Positions 25,901 through 45,211 of a stretch of DNA of 64,000 nucleotides are shown here, piece after piece. The notes under the pieces were generated by a model that was not told where the DNA came from, did no database searches, and saw nothing but the letters and a program-made list of their open reading frames with translations. The translations under genes and the position numbers were made by a program. Position 1 is the first letter of the stretch; every line of letters begins with the position of its first letter. Origin of the DNA: Eudorina sp. 2006-703-Eu-15 (Eukaryota; Chlorophyta; Chlorophyceae; Chlamydomonadales; Volvocaceae); contig BDSI01000065.1 of NCBI GenBank assembly GCA_003117195.1, positions 31,001-95,000 of the forward strand, given 5' to 3'.

Positions 25901-26410
25901 CCGCACGGGGGGTGGCGCCGCAAAACGGGTTTGGACGAATGGCGCGTGTGTGGCAGAGTTAGAAGGAAGGCAGGTGTCTCTGCGCTTGGCCACGAAACGA
26001 CGGCCTGAGGTCCATGCCCAGAGTGCTCTGTGTGGCTGGCGCGCCCGACAGAATCTGGGTCTTCATGGAGCAGTCGTTGTATGACTACGTGCGTCGGACG
26101 CAATCGCGAAACCCGACGCTGCAGAGTGTCAGAATAAACCACTGGGGGAATTCCCCGCCAGACGTGATTCCCAAGTAATTTCCGGTTGAAAAACGCTGCG
26201 CGACAACACGACGGGGCGGGACAGACGCCACGACTCGCGCACCTTGATCTTTTTCACAGTGCTGTTTACCAAGTTGCGAAATTTTTGGCTGGCTCCCCGC
26301 AATTTCGCTCGATGTTGGGTCCGAAGTCGGCAAATGATGCCCTCCCATACCGAGTCTGGCAGCCGAAAGATCGAAGATGCATCCGCCTGGGAGCCTCCAG
26401 GAGATGACAT
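19920..26410 (-). CDS. F-box / leucine-rich-repeat protein, 11 exons
   Basis: Likely substrate-recognition subunit of an SCF ubiquitin ligase. Minus-strand exons: 26410-26243, 25617-25480, 25050-24928, 24054-23956, 23722-23645, 23399-23136, 22761-22447, 22136-21942, 21185-21042, 20609-20405, 20143-19920. Phases agree at every junction, giving about 650 residues. Residues 14-56 (FRLPDSVWEGIICRL, then FRNLVNSTVKKIK) form an F-box. LRR segments follow: HLTSLTSLNLENCTQLTVAG, LPDLSKLRVQCCKHC, RLTALELEDYGQAL, GLTHVDIQRVDINVGELQ, RLETFRLEASDSVSDTG, and LEYMELQDCSSIS. Two low-complexity stretches interrupt the LRRs: seven GGGH repeats plus poly-Gly (exon 6) and an Ala/Gly-rich block (exon 7). The TGA at 19920 follows CGCAG|GTGAG, itself a good donor, so the true C-terminus may lie further downstream. 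Target unknown. Confidence 0.88.
20148..20177. repeat. TGGTG microsatellite in an F-box gene intron
   Basis: About six TGGTG units directly upstream (in gene sense) of the acceptor of the last exon. In the gene strand it reads CACCA, contributing to the acceptor tract. Confidence 0.85.
20960..21027 (-). repeat. Short dispersed repeat, TATAGGAAATTGG family, long copy
   Basis: On the minus strand it runs TATAGGAAATTGGTGGACAT to GATAGAGACTCG, collinear over about 61 bp with 5416-5480. It begins about 15 nt after the donor of the F-box gene exon ending at 21042, the same spacing and orientation as the TBC copy. Confidence 0.85.
21745..21832. repeat. CCACC microsatellite
   Basis: About 88 bp of (CCACC)n with a few CCATC variants, in the intron between exons 8 and 9 of the F-box gene. 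G-rich on the gene strand. Confidence 0.9.
22154..22180 (+). repeat. Partial copy of the TATAGGAAATTGG repeat
   Basis: ACAGGAAATGGGTAGGCATA lies 18-20 nt from the acceptor of F-box gene exon 8 (22136). Its reverse complement supplies that acceptor's pyrimidine tract. Confidence 0.5.
23452..23476 (+). repeat. Partial copy of the TATAGGAAATTGG repeat
   Basis: GGAAATTGGTAGATACAT lies about 55 nt from the acceptor of F-box gene exon 6 (23399), in the same polarity toward the exon as the other copies. Confidence 0.5.
23806..23905 (+). mobile_element. 3' end of a non-LTR retroposon (ATTC/CATT-type tail)
   Basis: Resembles 36540-36640 over about 80 bp: a GGGCTTG(C)-CTGG-TATAC block, GTGATCCCTTT-like sequence, then CCGCTGTAACG and a degenerate ATTC tail. 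It is inserted antisense to the F-box gene in the intron between exons 4 and 5. Strongly 5'-truncated. Confidence 0.6.
24192..24228. repeat. 12-bp minisatellite, three copies
   Basis: Three GGGCACCC(A/G)GGA units in an F-box gene intron. Confidence 0.7.
24317..24400. repeat. 13-bp minisatellite, about six copies
   Basis: About six copies of GACCCAGATCACC, the later ones varying to CATC, in the intron between exons 3 and 4 of the F-box gene. Confidence 0.85.
25251..25285 (-). repeat. Partial copy of the TATAGGAAATTGG repeat
   Basis: The minus strand reads GTAGGAAATGGTTAGACATA. It sits next to a CCCT-rich tract in the intron between exons 2 and 3 of the F-box gene. Confidence 0.5.
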
Positions 26411-26830
26411 GGCCCCGAAGTTGCGCAAGATGAAATTTACTGTGTACGCTACCAGTAGTCCCGAACTAAAAGGCTACGGCGTGACAAATCCAGGCATTAT
26501 TGTGCGGCTACAATTTGCAAATCGAAGCTGTCAAGTCATTAAATAGACACGAGCCCACTTGGAAACATCCGCCCAGACCCTGCTGTAGGCACGATGTTAC
26601 GTCAGAAAGATGAAGCACGTTTCCATGGCGCCGGGCTTAGATCGCACTGTGAGCTTGTGTCGAGATAGAGATGCAGGATTTGTCATCACGCGAGCGGCCA
26701 TGACATAAAGGAAACGGAACGTCGTACCTGGGCGTTGACAAGTGAGGTCGCCAGACACCAACCCGCGCCTCTGCATCCAAACAAATAAAGATTTAAATGT
26801 TAACTGATTACCATACCTTGCGTAGCACCC
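26411..26830. promoter_or_regulatory. Shared divergent promoter, F-box gene / AFG1 gene
   Basis: The start codons of the minus-strand F-box gene (26410) and the plus-strand AFG1-like gene (26831) are 420 bp apart, so both promoters and leaders must lie here. The right part is AT-rich (around 26780-26815). No specific factor-binding site could be assigned. Confidence 0.6.
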
Positions 26831-29800
26831 ATGCGCCTTGCGCATTTGGCCCTCCTCCACAAACGCGGAGCAAACCTTTCATACAGCGCATTCGCATATG
26901 GCCATGTGGGTGTCACCAGCAGCGGAAGCTCGGCCATTGACGGGCTCCTCTCAACCGCATACCAGCGGTAAGCCCCTGCCTCGGTGACGACTACAAGCCT
27001 CCTCGCTAACAACACACTTCCTCTCCTCTCTGCCCTGATGTTCTCTCATCCCTCCCGCAGATTGCTCGAGCGTGGCTCGCTGCGGCCGGATTCCACACAG
27101 GCTGTAGCCGTACGGGCGCTGCAGCTGCTGCAGGATGTTGTCGTACAGCGAGAGGCCGGACGCCACACTGCTTCGGGCCCTGCATCTGCGGATGGACCCC
27201 ATCACGCCCAGCAGACCACAGCTGCCGTACACACTGTACGGGGCGCCTACTTGTGGGGCCCTGTCGGCTCCGGAAAGACCGCCCTCATGGATCTCTTTGC
27301 CGACACCACCCGGCAGCGCCTGGTGACGCTACAGCCGCCGCCACCGCCGCAGCAGCGGCTGGAGGAGCTACAGCCGCCGCAACCCCAGCCGCCGCAGCGT
27401 GGTGGGGCTGCAGCTGTGCTGAACACAGCCTCCGAAACCGCCTCGGAGACTGCAGCCCCTTCCGCAGCCCCCTCCGCAGCCGCCGATGGGCCCAACAGAG
27501 GTCCCTCGGACTCCTTCCACGAGCCTCCCCGAGGCGCGGCCCGCATCCACTTCCACGAGTTCATGCAGTCCGTGCACGGTCGGCTCCACGAGCTGCAGCA
27601 GGCGCTTCCCAAGGTGGTGGTGCGCAGCCGGCAGGGCATGCTAGTCTACAGGTGGGAGGGTTGGGCGGGGTTGCGGAGGCGTCCTGCCTTACCTGCCTTA
27701 CCTGCCTTCCTGCCTATACGAATAGAATGCGTCGCCGGTGCTGAGGGGTGAGATGGCCGGCAGACCCGACCCCGCCCAATCCAACCCGCCAGGTACGCTG
27801 AACCTGAGGAGGACCCTCTGATGACTGTCGCTCGCGAGTGGGGCAGCCGTACTGCCGTACTCTGCTTGGATGAGCTTCACGTGACTGACGTGGCGGATGC
27901 CATGATCCTGGCGAGGTGGGGCGGCGGCGGTGTGGCCGCGCGAAATCGAGCAGCGGCGGCGCCGGCGGCGCACCGGGGATCTAGGGTGACCGTACGACCC
28001 GTGGGTCAGTGGCGAGGGCGCAAGACCCGCGGGTCATTCCAGGGCTCGCGGATTCTGGCTCCGGTCGAATGTGTGGACGCCGCACGGAAAGCGATGGGAT
28101 GATCAAACCTCTCAGCCACTGCATCTGTACCTACCTCCGCACATCTAAGCTTGACTGGTTCAGGCGGCTGGCGCATCTGTGCCTTAGCACTTCAACGTTA
28201 AACGTGGCGATGTGAAGCATGGGGTGCGTCTCGCGCTTTGTTATGACTCAAGCTCTCCATGACGACATGAAAAGCCGCATGGCTTCTCGGCCGCCACCTG
28301 CCGTCTGCCCGGCCGCGGCCCTCCTTCGGGCTCCGACCCGCCTCAGGCTCTTCAGCGCTCTGCTTGTGGATCTGCACACGGCGGTGGTCTTCACCTCCAA
28401 CCGGCCGCCCCAGGACCTGTACAAGGGCGGCCTCAGCCGCAAATACTTCGAGCCGTTTGTACGGCTGGTGGACGAGCAGATGGTTGTACTGCGCGTTGCG
28501 GCGGAGGTTGACTACCGCCGGGCAGCCGCGTCGGGTACGGCAAGCGCTACCACCACCGCCGGCATGGCGGCCGCCACCTCCACCTCCGCCACCATCAGCT
28601 GTAGCAGCAGCGCCGCGGCAGCGGCGGGGGCAGCGGCCGGGCGGGGGGCAGGCGGCGCTGCGACTCAGGCGGCGGTGAGTGCCGCTCCGCACCGCACCGC
28701 ACCGCACCGCAGGGTGAGCAGGTCGCTAGGACCCCCAGGTTGAAAAGAATCACTTCCAGTGCGCGGCGGCCGAGAACCCGGGACTTGGGTCTCGTCAAGC
28801 TTGGGGTACAGTGGATCCGCGGGGTCCACTGTAACATCATTTTTTATAAAGGGCGGGGGATCTGCGGGACAATACCTTGTAGGAATTGTTGAGTCATCCA
28901 GGTTGGGGGATCTGCGGGACGGTACCGTACACTGCCGGGATTGTGGGATGGTCGATCACTCGGTCGCAGTCGGGTAAGGGTCTGGAGCCCACTGGTGGGT
29001 AGCTGGTGTTACTGCACCCGCTGTCTGTCACGGCGCAGGGCGGCCAGGCCGCAGGGCGCTGGTTCGTGGGCACCCGGGCGCAGGAGGAACTGCGCAGCGC
29101 GTGGCGGCGGCGGCAGCATCAGGCCGCAGCCTCCGCGGGCCCGGTGGAGGTGCCCCTGGCGTACGGCAGGACGCTCAAGTTGCCGTGCGCAGCCGGGGAC
29201 GCGGGTACGTACGGTAGCGCGGGCGCGCCAGCGCCCAGGCAGCCTGCGGCTCTGGTTCTCCTCCTCCTACAGTTCCTCTCACAGTTCCTCACCTCGCGGG
29301 ACTTGAACCTGGGGGATTCCGCCTCTGCCGTCGAACTGCCGTCTAAGCATTTGAAGCGACGGGGCTGGGGCAGCAAAAGGCGTGCGTCCTTGACTGAGTG
29401 TATTTCAGCCGCCTTTCCAGCCGCCTTTTCCCCCTCCTAGTGTTCCGCGACGTCCGCCGAGCTGACGCCCCGCCGTGTCCTGCTGCTTTCACACGTTGCC
29501 ACGACGGGCGGGCGGGCGCCCGCGCCCCCGTCGGCTCTGATCACCGCGCTGGCCCCGCCATCGCCTGCCTTTATTCAACCGCCAACTGTCAACTGTCAGC
29601 CTGGTTCACCTTCGAGCAGCTGTGCGGCGCGACGGGACTGCGGGCGGCGGTCGACGACGGGGGCGCGCTGGCGGCTCCCGACTTCCTGGCGCTGACCCGT
29701 AGGTTTAGGTAGGTACGGCACGGTCGCTTGGGGTACGGCATTTCCGCGTGGGCACGGCGGGTGGCGAAGCAATGGCTTGTAGCCTTATACTGTGTTGAGA

Positions 29801-31307
29801 ATCCGAGGATAGCGCCGCCATTAATCCAAGCTCACCTCCTGTCCTGCAGTAGGTCCCGCGCTCGGTCCCCGGTACTCCTCGCTTCTTGCCCCGCTGCCTT
29901 CCTGCGCCTTCACAGCCTTGTACGACGATGTCGTACCCAACACGGCCCATCACCCACTCCGGGCTTGCCCCCAGGGAGCTGTACGTCACGGGGGTGCCGC
30001 AGCTCGGCCCTGCCCAGCGTGACGAGGCGCGGCGGCTGGTCACACTTTTGGACTTGGCGTATGACCACAGGTCCGCGCGGCGCAAAGTTGGTGGCGGCGG
30101 AACGATATGACGGGAGACATGCCGTACCAGGATCCGTCGTACTGACGTGTCTTGGTGTTTACCCCGGGGTCATGAGAGCAGCTTGCGTCACGTCCTTGAA
30201 AGATAAAGCCCGCTGAAAGATAGGTAAAGTACGGCGCCATGGTCATGGTACGGCGTCAGGGTACGAGTACGGCATGGGGCCGTGGCGGAACTTTAAGACC
30301 GGGTCTGGTGATCTGGATCTGCGGCGCTGTGTCAGGAGTGGGCGTCTCCTACCTGCAGCAACGACATGCCAATACGGTGCGACGGCATGGTAAGTATGAC
30401 AAGGAAGACGCGAAGGAAATGTTACGCCCTGCCTGCCCGTACAGATGCCGGTTGATGGTGGCGGCGGCGGTGCCGCCGGATGCGCTCTTTGCCCCGTTGC
30501 TAGCGGGGGCGCGGAGGCAGGTGAGGCCGCCGTACTGTCGTATGAATGCCGCACTGCCTTGCGTTGCCCGCTGGCCGCCTCGTCTCCCGGGAACTACACT
30601 GCCACGGATGCCGTTCTGGTGCCCAAGTCGCATCCGTGTCCCGCAGCGGCGCCTGCTACCACAGTCTTCATTTCCCATGCAACAAGTTCGTTACGGTACA
30701 TGCCGCAAGTGACAATCAATCACCGCCTCTGCTTCCGAGCCCCGACACCGGGGCGTTCGCTTGTGGGCTGAGCCCCTGACACTGCAGTCTCTGCTGTCCC
30801 CTGACACGGACTGTACAGGGCGTGAATCCGACCCTTGGGTTGTCTAAGGCCAGCCGCACGGCGCTGACAGATGCTGGTGACGTCAGCGCCGGCGCCGCCA
30901 CCGCGTCGGCTTCCTCCCCAGCCTCGACAGGAGCCGCCGGGTCCGTCGTGCCCGCCGCCAGTGTCACCGCGGCGCTACACATGCGCCTGGGGCCGTCCGT
31001 GACCCATGGGTCCGCGCTCACCAACAGCATCCACCCCAGCGAGTTCACGGGCTCAGCCGCGGCGTTTGCCGTACCCACTCAGCCGCCGGAGTCACAGCAC
31101 TTCAACCCACAACAGCAGCAGCAACAGGATGAACTGGGGCATCAACAGCAACAGCAGCAGCAGCAACACCACCAGGCGCCGAAGCCAGGGGACTTGACTG
31201 TACCGCGGGCGGTCCTGGTCGAGGAGGTGCTGATGTACCACAGGGTGGCGTCTCGGCTGGCTGAGATGTGCGGGTTGGTGGAACTGGGGGCCGGAGCTGC
31301 TGGTTGA
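26831..31307 (+). CDS. AFG1L: AFG1/LACE1-type mitochondrial AAA ATPase
   Basis: Member of the AFG1 P-loop ATPase family, mitochondrial inner-membrane-associated proteins implicated in turnover of respiratory-chain subunits. Nine exons close in frame to 704 residues: 26831-26967, 27061-27651, 27793-27915, 28347-28674, 29039-29204, 29600-29708, 29975-30070, 30445-30520, 30819-31307. The N-terminus (MRLAHLALLHKRGANLSYS) suits mitochondrial targeting. Family motifs in order: RGSLRPDSTQ, Walker A GPVGSGKT (residues 112-119), RIHFHEFMQSVHGRL, Walker B VLCLDE (265-270) followed by LHVTD, VVFTSNRPPQDLYKGGL, VPLAYGRTLKLPC, LVTLLDLAYDHRCRLMVAAA, and the terminal RVASRLAEM. Family members are usually 400-500 residues. 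The extra length is low-complexity: Pro/Gln/Ala after the P-loop, Ala/Ser/Gly near residue 360, and a Gln/His-rich stretch near 31110-31180. Function is by homology; localisation is inferred. Confidence 0.93.
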
Positions 31308-32552
31308 GGGGGTTTGTGGGGTTCAACGTTCAAAGGGTTGAGGGGTGTGAGGGATTTCCGGCATGGACTCATCTTGTGCCGGGGAGATCTGCGGATCGAC
31401 GACCGGTGCTGGAAAAGCTGCTGAGGGCCAATGCGTTCAAGACCCCTGCCAGCCTGCCGTGCTCTGTTCCGATTCTGTCCAGGGCTCAGGGCGGTCCGCC
31501 GTACGTGTGGTGAAGGGTCATCAAAGATCGCGATCAGTATGACCGTGCAAAGGCGACTTCCTCGACAGGGGGGCTGATCGTGCACGGGGGGCTGATCGTG
31601 AGTTATGGGTGACAGGCCACTTCGAGTTCCGGAACCACCTGCTGATGAAGGGTAGGGAACGGATTCACGTTTTGGGGATCGGCACTTCAGACCAGACTGC
31701 GTTTTAAAAACCCCGGAGAGGGACAAGACAGGTCGCCGGCGGTGAACCGGTGCGACAGGTCTGCTGGGGAACATCATGTTATGTACAAAATTGTACGGTT
31801 CCGTAGATCCGTACGGCATGACTGTGCGGTGATCGCTGCCAAAGCAGCCACGACCACAGCCATCTTATTCAGTGGTGGAGTTAAGATATCGGCCGCGAGT
31901 TGAAGCTGCAGCCGTCCGCGCATGCAAATCGTGGCGTCGAATTCACAACAGGGAGTCAACAAGGAGTTATGCAGCACAGTGGTGAGATGACGAGAACCTT
32001 TTCTCGATCAGATGTGCCACACATCGCTACAAATCCAAATCTAAACCCTCCATCGAAGCAATCGTGACCAACACAAAATTGACACCCTAAGCTCGCACCA
32101 TGCCGCTAGGGCGTGAGACCGGTAGCAGTACGGCGCAGCACCGCAGTCTCACAACCAGGGGGGATAAGCTCTTATAGGTTGCTGGGCAGGCGGGACAGGC
32201 CGTCGTCCTGGCGCAAACGCAATCAAAACTAGGCGACCCGATCAAGGAAGCTACCTTGCTTGGAGTTAATATACACACGCACTTTCGCCAGGCCGGGGCA
32301 AAACTTGTATTGTGCTTCACGGCGGTACTATAACGAACCTGCAAATCACACCGAAAACGCCGGTGCCACATATATTGGCAGCTGCCGGCGCCCAAAAAAA
32401 GGCAGCCTCCAGCCTCAGCCTAAACCTAAATAAGCCTCTGTCCTCTAGCACCATACATACAGAATGAGTGCTGGGGTGCCCCACCTAGGTAAGCCCTGAA
32501 CACCTAGAGGACCTGCAGCCACTCTTCGAAACGCATCGCCCACACACCGGCC
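31308..32552. other. Convergent intergenic region, AFG1 gene / acidic gene
   Basis: Holds the 3' UTRs of two convergent genes. No supported coding frame and no TGTAA in either expected orientation were found. Confidence 0.5.
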
Positions 32553-34026
32553 TCACGCCTCCAGCGGCTTGATCTCCCCCATCTCCACCACCCGCGCTCC
32601 GCCCTTGACCGCCTCCTCGCCCTCCGACTCCGACTCGGAACCCGATTCGGACTCAGAGCCGCTGCTGTCCTCGTCCTTGCCCATGACCATTGCCATCTGC
32701 GGCTGGGCCTGCACCGGTGCCTCCGTGACCGCGGCGGGGCCGGTGCAGCCCTCGTCCTCAGACGAGTCACCGTCCGAGTCATCCTCCTCATCCATGCTGT
32801 CGCTGCTCTCCTCGTCGCTGTCGCCCTTCACGCCGCCCTCCGCCTTGACCAGCTCCATCTGGGTCGCGGCGCCCATGGCGCCCGTGGCCATGCCGCCCTC
32901 CTCGTCGCTGTCGCTGCCGCTGGCGGAGCTGTCCTCATCGTCAGACTCCTTGTCAGACTCGGAGTCGTCGTCACCCATCTTGGCCTTCTCCTTCTCCCTC
33001 TCCTTGTCCTTCTTCTCGGCTTTGTCAAGCATTTTCTTCTCGGCCTTGGCAATCTTCTTGGCCTCCTTCTCAGCCTCCTTCTCGGCCTTGGCCATCTTCT
33101 TGTCGGCCTTCTTCTTCTCCTCACCTTCCGAGTCCGAGTCGTCCTCGTCCTCGGATTCGTCATCATCCTTACTGTCATCCATCTTCTTGGCCATCTTCTC
33201 CGCCTTCTTGGCCGCCTTCTCCTCCTCCTTCCTGCGCTTCTTGGCCGCCTTCTCCTCCTCCTTGTCCATGACCAGCGCCGCAGCCTGCGAGCATTGCGGC
33301 AAGGGCGATAAGGCAAGTCCGGCTTGAGAACCATCGGTTGAGAACCGGATGCAACACCATCCCCTCCCCGGAATCCCGGATGTAAAACGGTACGGATTAC
33401 GAACCCTTTCGCCGGATGGAACACGATCCTGATGGAACACGATATCTTCCCCGGACGGTAAACGATCCCCGTTCCCGAATGGAACATGACCCCTGCAACG
33501 GTAGAACACGGACAATCGCGTGCAGCGCAGGGCAGCGCCTGAAGACGTCGGCGCCTCACCTGGCTCCGCTCCTTCCCTGTCACCATCTCTTCCTCGTCGG
33601 AGTCTGAATCATCATCCGAGCCCTCCTTGGCCGCCATCAGCGCCGCCGCGACGTCCGCCAGCGGGACCTCAACACGCCTGCCCGGGAGCTCCAGGGTGAA
33701 GTTGCTGGCGTCCTGAGGCATCGTCTGCAATCCGTACTTTCGGCCCAGCTTCGCTGAATCGGTCAACAAGAGCACGTGCTCGCCGTCCGCAGCCTCCACG
33801 GCCGAGTACCAGACCGCATCCTTGGCGACCTTCTCCATCGCCTTGAGGTCATCGTGTAGCTGCTGCAGCTGCATCCGCTGCGCTTGGTCCGCGTCCTCTG
33901 CCACATGGATGCTTTCGATACCGCGTGGCAGGTGGCGGTGCAGCAGGTATAAGGCCGGCCGGGGGCCACCTGTCGGCTTGGCGGTTGGCGCCTCAACCGC
34001 TGCAGCGAAGGTCCTATGACATGGAG
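32553..34026 (-). CDS. Acidic Lys/Glu/Asp/Ser-rich protein, probably nuclear; 5' end incomplete
   Basis: Two exons join in frame: about 34026-33560 and 33284-32553 (stop TGA). The N-terminal part looks globular (QLQQLHDDLKAMEKVAKDAV, then YGLQTMPQDASNFTLELPGR) and ends in an acidic SDDDSDSDEEE stretch. The second exon is a long charged tail with KKAEKMAKK-type coiled-coil stretches alternating with acidic Ser/Asp/Glu clusters such as DDDESEDEDDSDSEGEE, ending GEIKPLEA. Such tails occur in nucleolar, chromatin and histone-chaperone proteins, but I do not recognise a family. No in-frame ATG precedes VAEDADQAQRM although the frame stays open to about 34026, so a further 5' exon is likely. If not, translation could start at the ATG at 33874. 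Head-to-head with the SelO gene. Confidence 0.65.
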
Positions 34027-34597
34027 CTGCTATGCGTACCGTTGCAAATTTTACCTATGTAAGGAATCCAGATAGCAACAAGGGTTCCGTGAGCATGCCA
34101 CGTCAGTTGTGCAAGTTAGAAAATGAGCCAAGCAAGCATAGGTACTCGGAATCCAAGCGTTCAACAGTGAAATGATGTCTGCAAATTACTCATAATTGCA
34201 TGTGTGGCCACCTGCCGAGCTATGAGAAAGACGCACCGGTTGGGGCAGGTCCCGAAGCCGACAAGGTGCACCGCGGCGAACTGCATAGTTAGCAGAAATT
34301 AGTGGTACAGAAACCAAAGTTTGAGGTCGCTCTTATCATTTCACTTTCAGCAATTGCGGCTGTTTGCTTTATGGTTCGGACTGTACTTACTTGGCCCGCC
34401 AAGCCGAGCACGATTAACAATAAAAGACATTGTCCTGTAAACGTATTGTAACGTTCAAGACTCTTTACCCAAACCAGGCACGTTGCCTGGACGCTTTTGT
34501 CCCTACCATTCGCTGTACGAACTTCGCGAAGTGATGGGAATACCGATACACGCAATTACCTCACCACATTGTTATATCTTGCAACTCACATAATATT
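34027..34597. promoter_or_regulatory. Divergent upstream region, acidic gene / SelO gene
   Basis: AT-rich 570-bp interval between two divergently transcribed genes. It must contain the SelO promoter and probably the first exon of the acidic gene, which I could not place. A minus-strand donor-like AG|GTAAAATT lies near 34050-34058. Confidence 0.5.
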
Positions 34598-42589
<7,992 letters not shown>

Positions 42590-45211
42590 GCTTGCGACCC
42601 TAGAGCTTCTCGCTGCCCTTGGTCAACAGCTCTGATCCGGATCTGTTCCGGTTCGTCGGTTCTCGGGTACCTCGCGGCGGTGTGTTACGGTAGTTGTGGG
42701 GTTTAGCTGCCCACGTTCTGTCTGCACTGTTGGGCGCAGCGAACGCCCAGCCCCCGTGTGGGTCCCCGCCGCCATCACCACGCCCCGCATGTGCGAGGCC
42801 TGGCGCGCCCGGCAGGGCCAAACGGACCAATACCACGGCCGGGTTATTGCTGGCCGGGGTATTCCGTGGCGCCGGCGCCCGCCGCCGGGTCATTCAGTAT
42901 TAGAGGGGAAGGGGCTGGCGTTGCTTGAAGGGCCTCTCGCCGGGATCCCTGGGAGGGCTGCTGGACGGCGCGTGCCGGGGTTCTATTCTAGGAAGGCCCG
43001 TGCGCCAAGCCAAGTACGGCAATGTACGGCAATGTACGGCAGTGTACACCGTGAGTGCGCGCACAGGCCATGCAGCAGCCGCCCACCTCTCCCCCACACT
43101 CTGTTCAATGAGTGTGTTTGCATATCCCCGTCCCCTCACCGCCGTGTGATTAGGCGGGTCTGGCGCGGTTTCCAGGAGAGGCAATCCTGGCGCGCTGGTA
43201 CCCTGGTGTAGTGGCCGGTATGGCTGCGTGACCCCCCCGCGGGTGATGGAGGATGGGTGCGCAGTCCTTGGTAGGGGTTGATGAGACGAGGCACCTACGA
43301 GCTATCTGGGCCCGTTGGAACACCCGGTCGGGATACGGGTCCACCTTGTAACGGTTAATTAATTAATATCGGTGGGTCCGACCGTCGGTACGTTCGTACA
43401 GGGTTTCAAATGCCTGCGGGTTCGCGGGGTCTGGTGTCCTGACTGGAGGGTGCCGTACATGAATCGTACACGTAACCGTTACTGTCGTGATATTTCCGAC
43501 GCGGCTGTTTCTTCGGTCGACATGGTCGGTCAGAACGTCAGATCAACGTAACCGCCCCCAGCTCGACGGCATTGTTCCGGGCCGGCTGATTCATCTTGTG
43601 CCAGTTGAGAGGACGCTGGGACGCATTGCAATTTACAGATGGTGGGGTCAGGGTTGGAGCGATTGAGCGAGATAAGTACGACCGGGAGGTCGTACGAGTG
43701 CGGTATGAACGGAGAGAGTCTGACCGGAGTGTGGCAAGAGGACTTTAGGGAAGACAGGCGGGCGGCAAGCCGGTGACGATAAGCAGGGTTACCGTACAAA
43801 CGGTACGGCGCGACAGCCATCCATCCACTTCGTCAGAGGAGTGAAGGACCTGTGCAGGCTCTGATGGACTGCGGATAGTTTCATGAACAGTCAGTTGACA
43901 GTTGAAGCGACCCTGCATCCCCCTGCATTAAGATAGCAAAGGTGAGGTTTTCCCGGGATGCGAATCGTCGCGGGTGGGGTGAGGGCGAGTTCGCATCTGG
44001 CGGGTTGCCTATCCAACAACGTATCCTCCTGGCTTGAAACATGACCAAAGGAAAAACATGGCACCGCAGGGGTGGGTATGGGGCAACGCGATAGGCTGCC
44101 CGTGTGTTACAGGCCAAGAGCTATTCGAACTTCCCATATTCCATACAACGAAAAAGGCAACCGCCCGTTCGGACCCGTCGCTGAGCCTAGCTAGGGCGAC
44201 GATCAGAATGAAACGGTGTGCAGCCATTACAGCCGTCGGACACGGCGTGGCGCGACGACAGCGGACGCAGAGGCCATATGCGCGAACGGAACGGAACGGA
44301 ACGGAACGCCGGAAACCTGACGACATGGCCCGAGTAGACATGACCGATGGGGCACGTGGATGACGGAGAACGTGAAAGGGTGCCCGGCGGTTCACGACAG
44401 CCTGACAACGTGACCAAGACTTTCACATGATCAGGCATTGTCTGTGGCATGATGCTGCATCCGCACTTTATTTGTGACTGATGCTTAGGACGCCGTCCAG
44501 GACTGAGAAAATCCTTGGGACGAACAAAATCCAACAAAATACGGCAGCGCGTTTTTGATCGACTTAGGGAAGTTAAAGAACGAGTCGAAGCAGATTATGG
44601 CTCGATTCAAACTGAAGTTGCAGTCCGGGTCTGAATGAGATACTGAACGAAACTTCCGGCGTGTCGTCTGTGTCGGAACGTAGTTCAGAACGATAGCAAA
44701 ACAAGTGAGCGGATAACGCCAGCTACGGTAGTGGACAGTAATGTCATATTAATTACCGAATATAAAATCTGTGGGTTGTCGCACCTGCTGGCAAACGCTG
44801 CGTGTCCGAGCTACCCCACCTGCTCATCAACGACGCTCCCTTTGTCGCACGACCAACATGACTTGGACAGAACCAGGTAGGTAATTCTGATTGCATGGCG
44901 CGTCCCGACTGAAAGGCGGACTTCACGAGTTCTCCAATTCCTCTCATGTCGGACGCCTTCCCTTCCAATCCAGGCGGAAGTGACAACCTGATTTACCAGG
45001 AGGGATTTCACGACAGACTATCTCGGTATGATGCCGTCGCGAATCGGTCGACCGTCAAAGAAGGCCATACAGAGTCACAGTACCTGCCCCCAGTCGTCAA
45101 CCGCCCTTGCTCCTCCGTGGCTGGGTCCTGCGTGCTTTCCAAAGTTATTCCCTACAACGCCCGCGTAGTACAGAGACACGACTTTTTTCTATCTGTTTGG
45201 TTGTGTCTCAG
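42590..45211. other. Intergenic region SelO / methyltransferase, incl. unplaced 5' exons
   Basis: No supported gene between 42590 and about 44850. A TGTAA at 43348 could end the SelO transcript but is far away. The stretch contains tandem TGTACGGCA words (43013-43050) and AT-rich DNA near 44540-44770. The 5' exon(s) of the methyltransferase must be near the end: the ATGs at 44858 and 44946 open short frames with splice donors, but neither joins the exon at 45212 in phase. Confidence 0.45.

Noticed and set aside
32569..33327. 252-codon Ser/Leu-rich plus-strand frame
   Set aside because: It is the antisense of the acidic-protein exon 32553-33284, whose Asp/Glu/Lys/Ser codon use and in-phase splice to the upstream exon support the minus strand.
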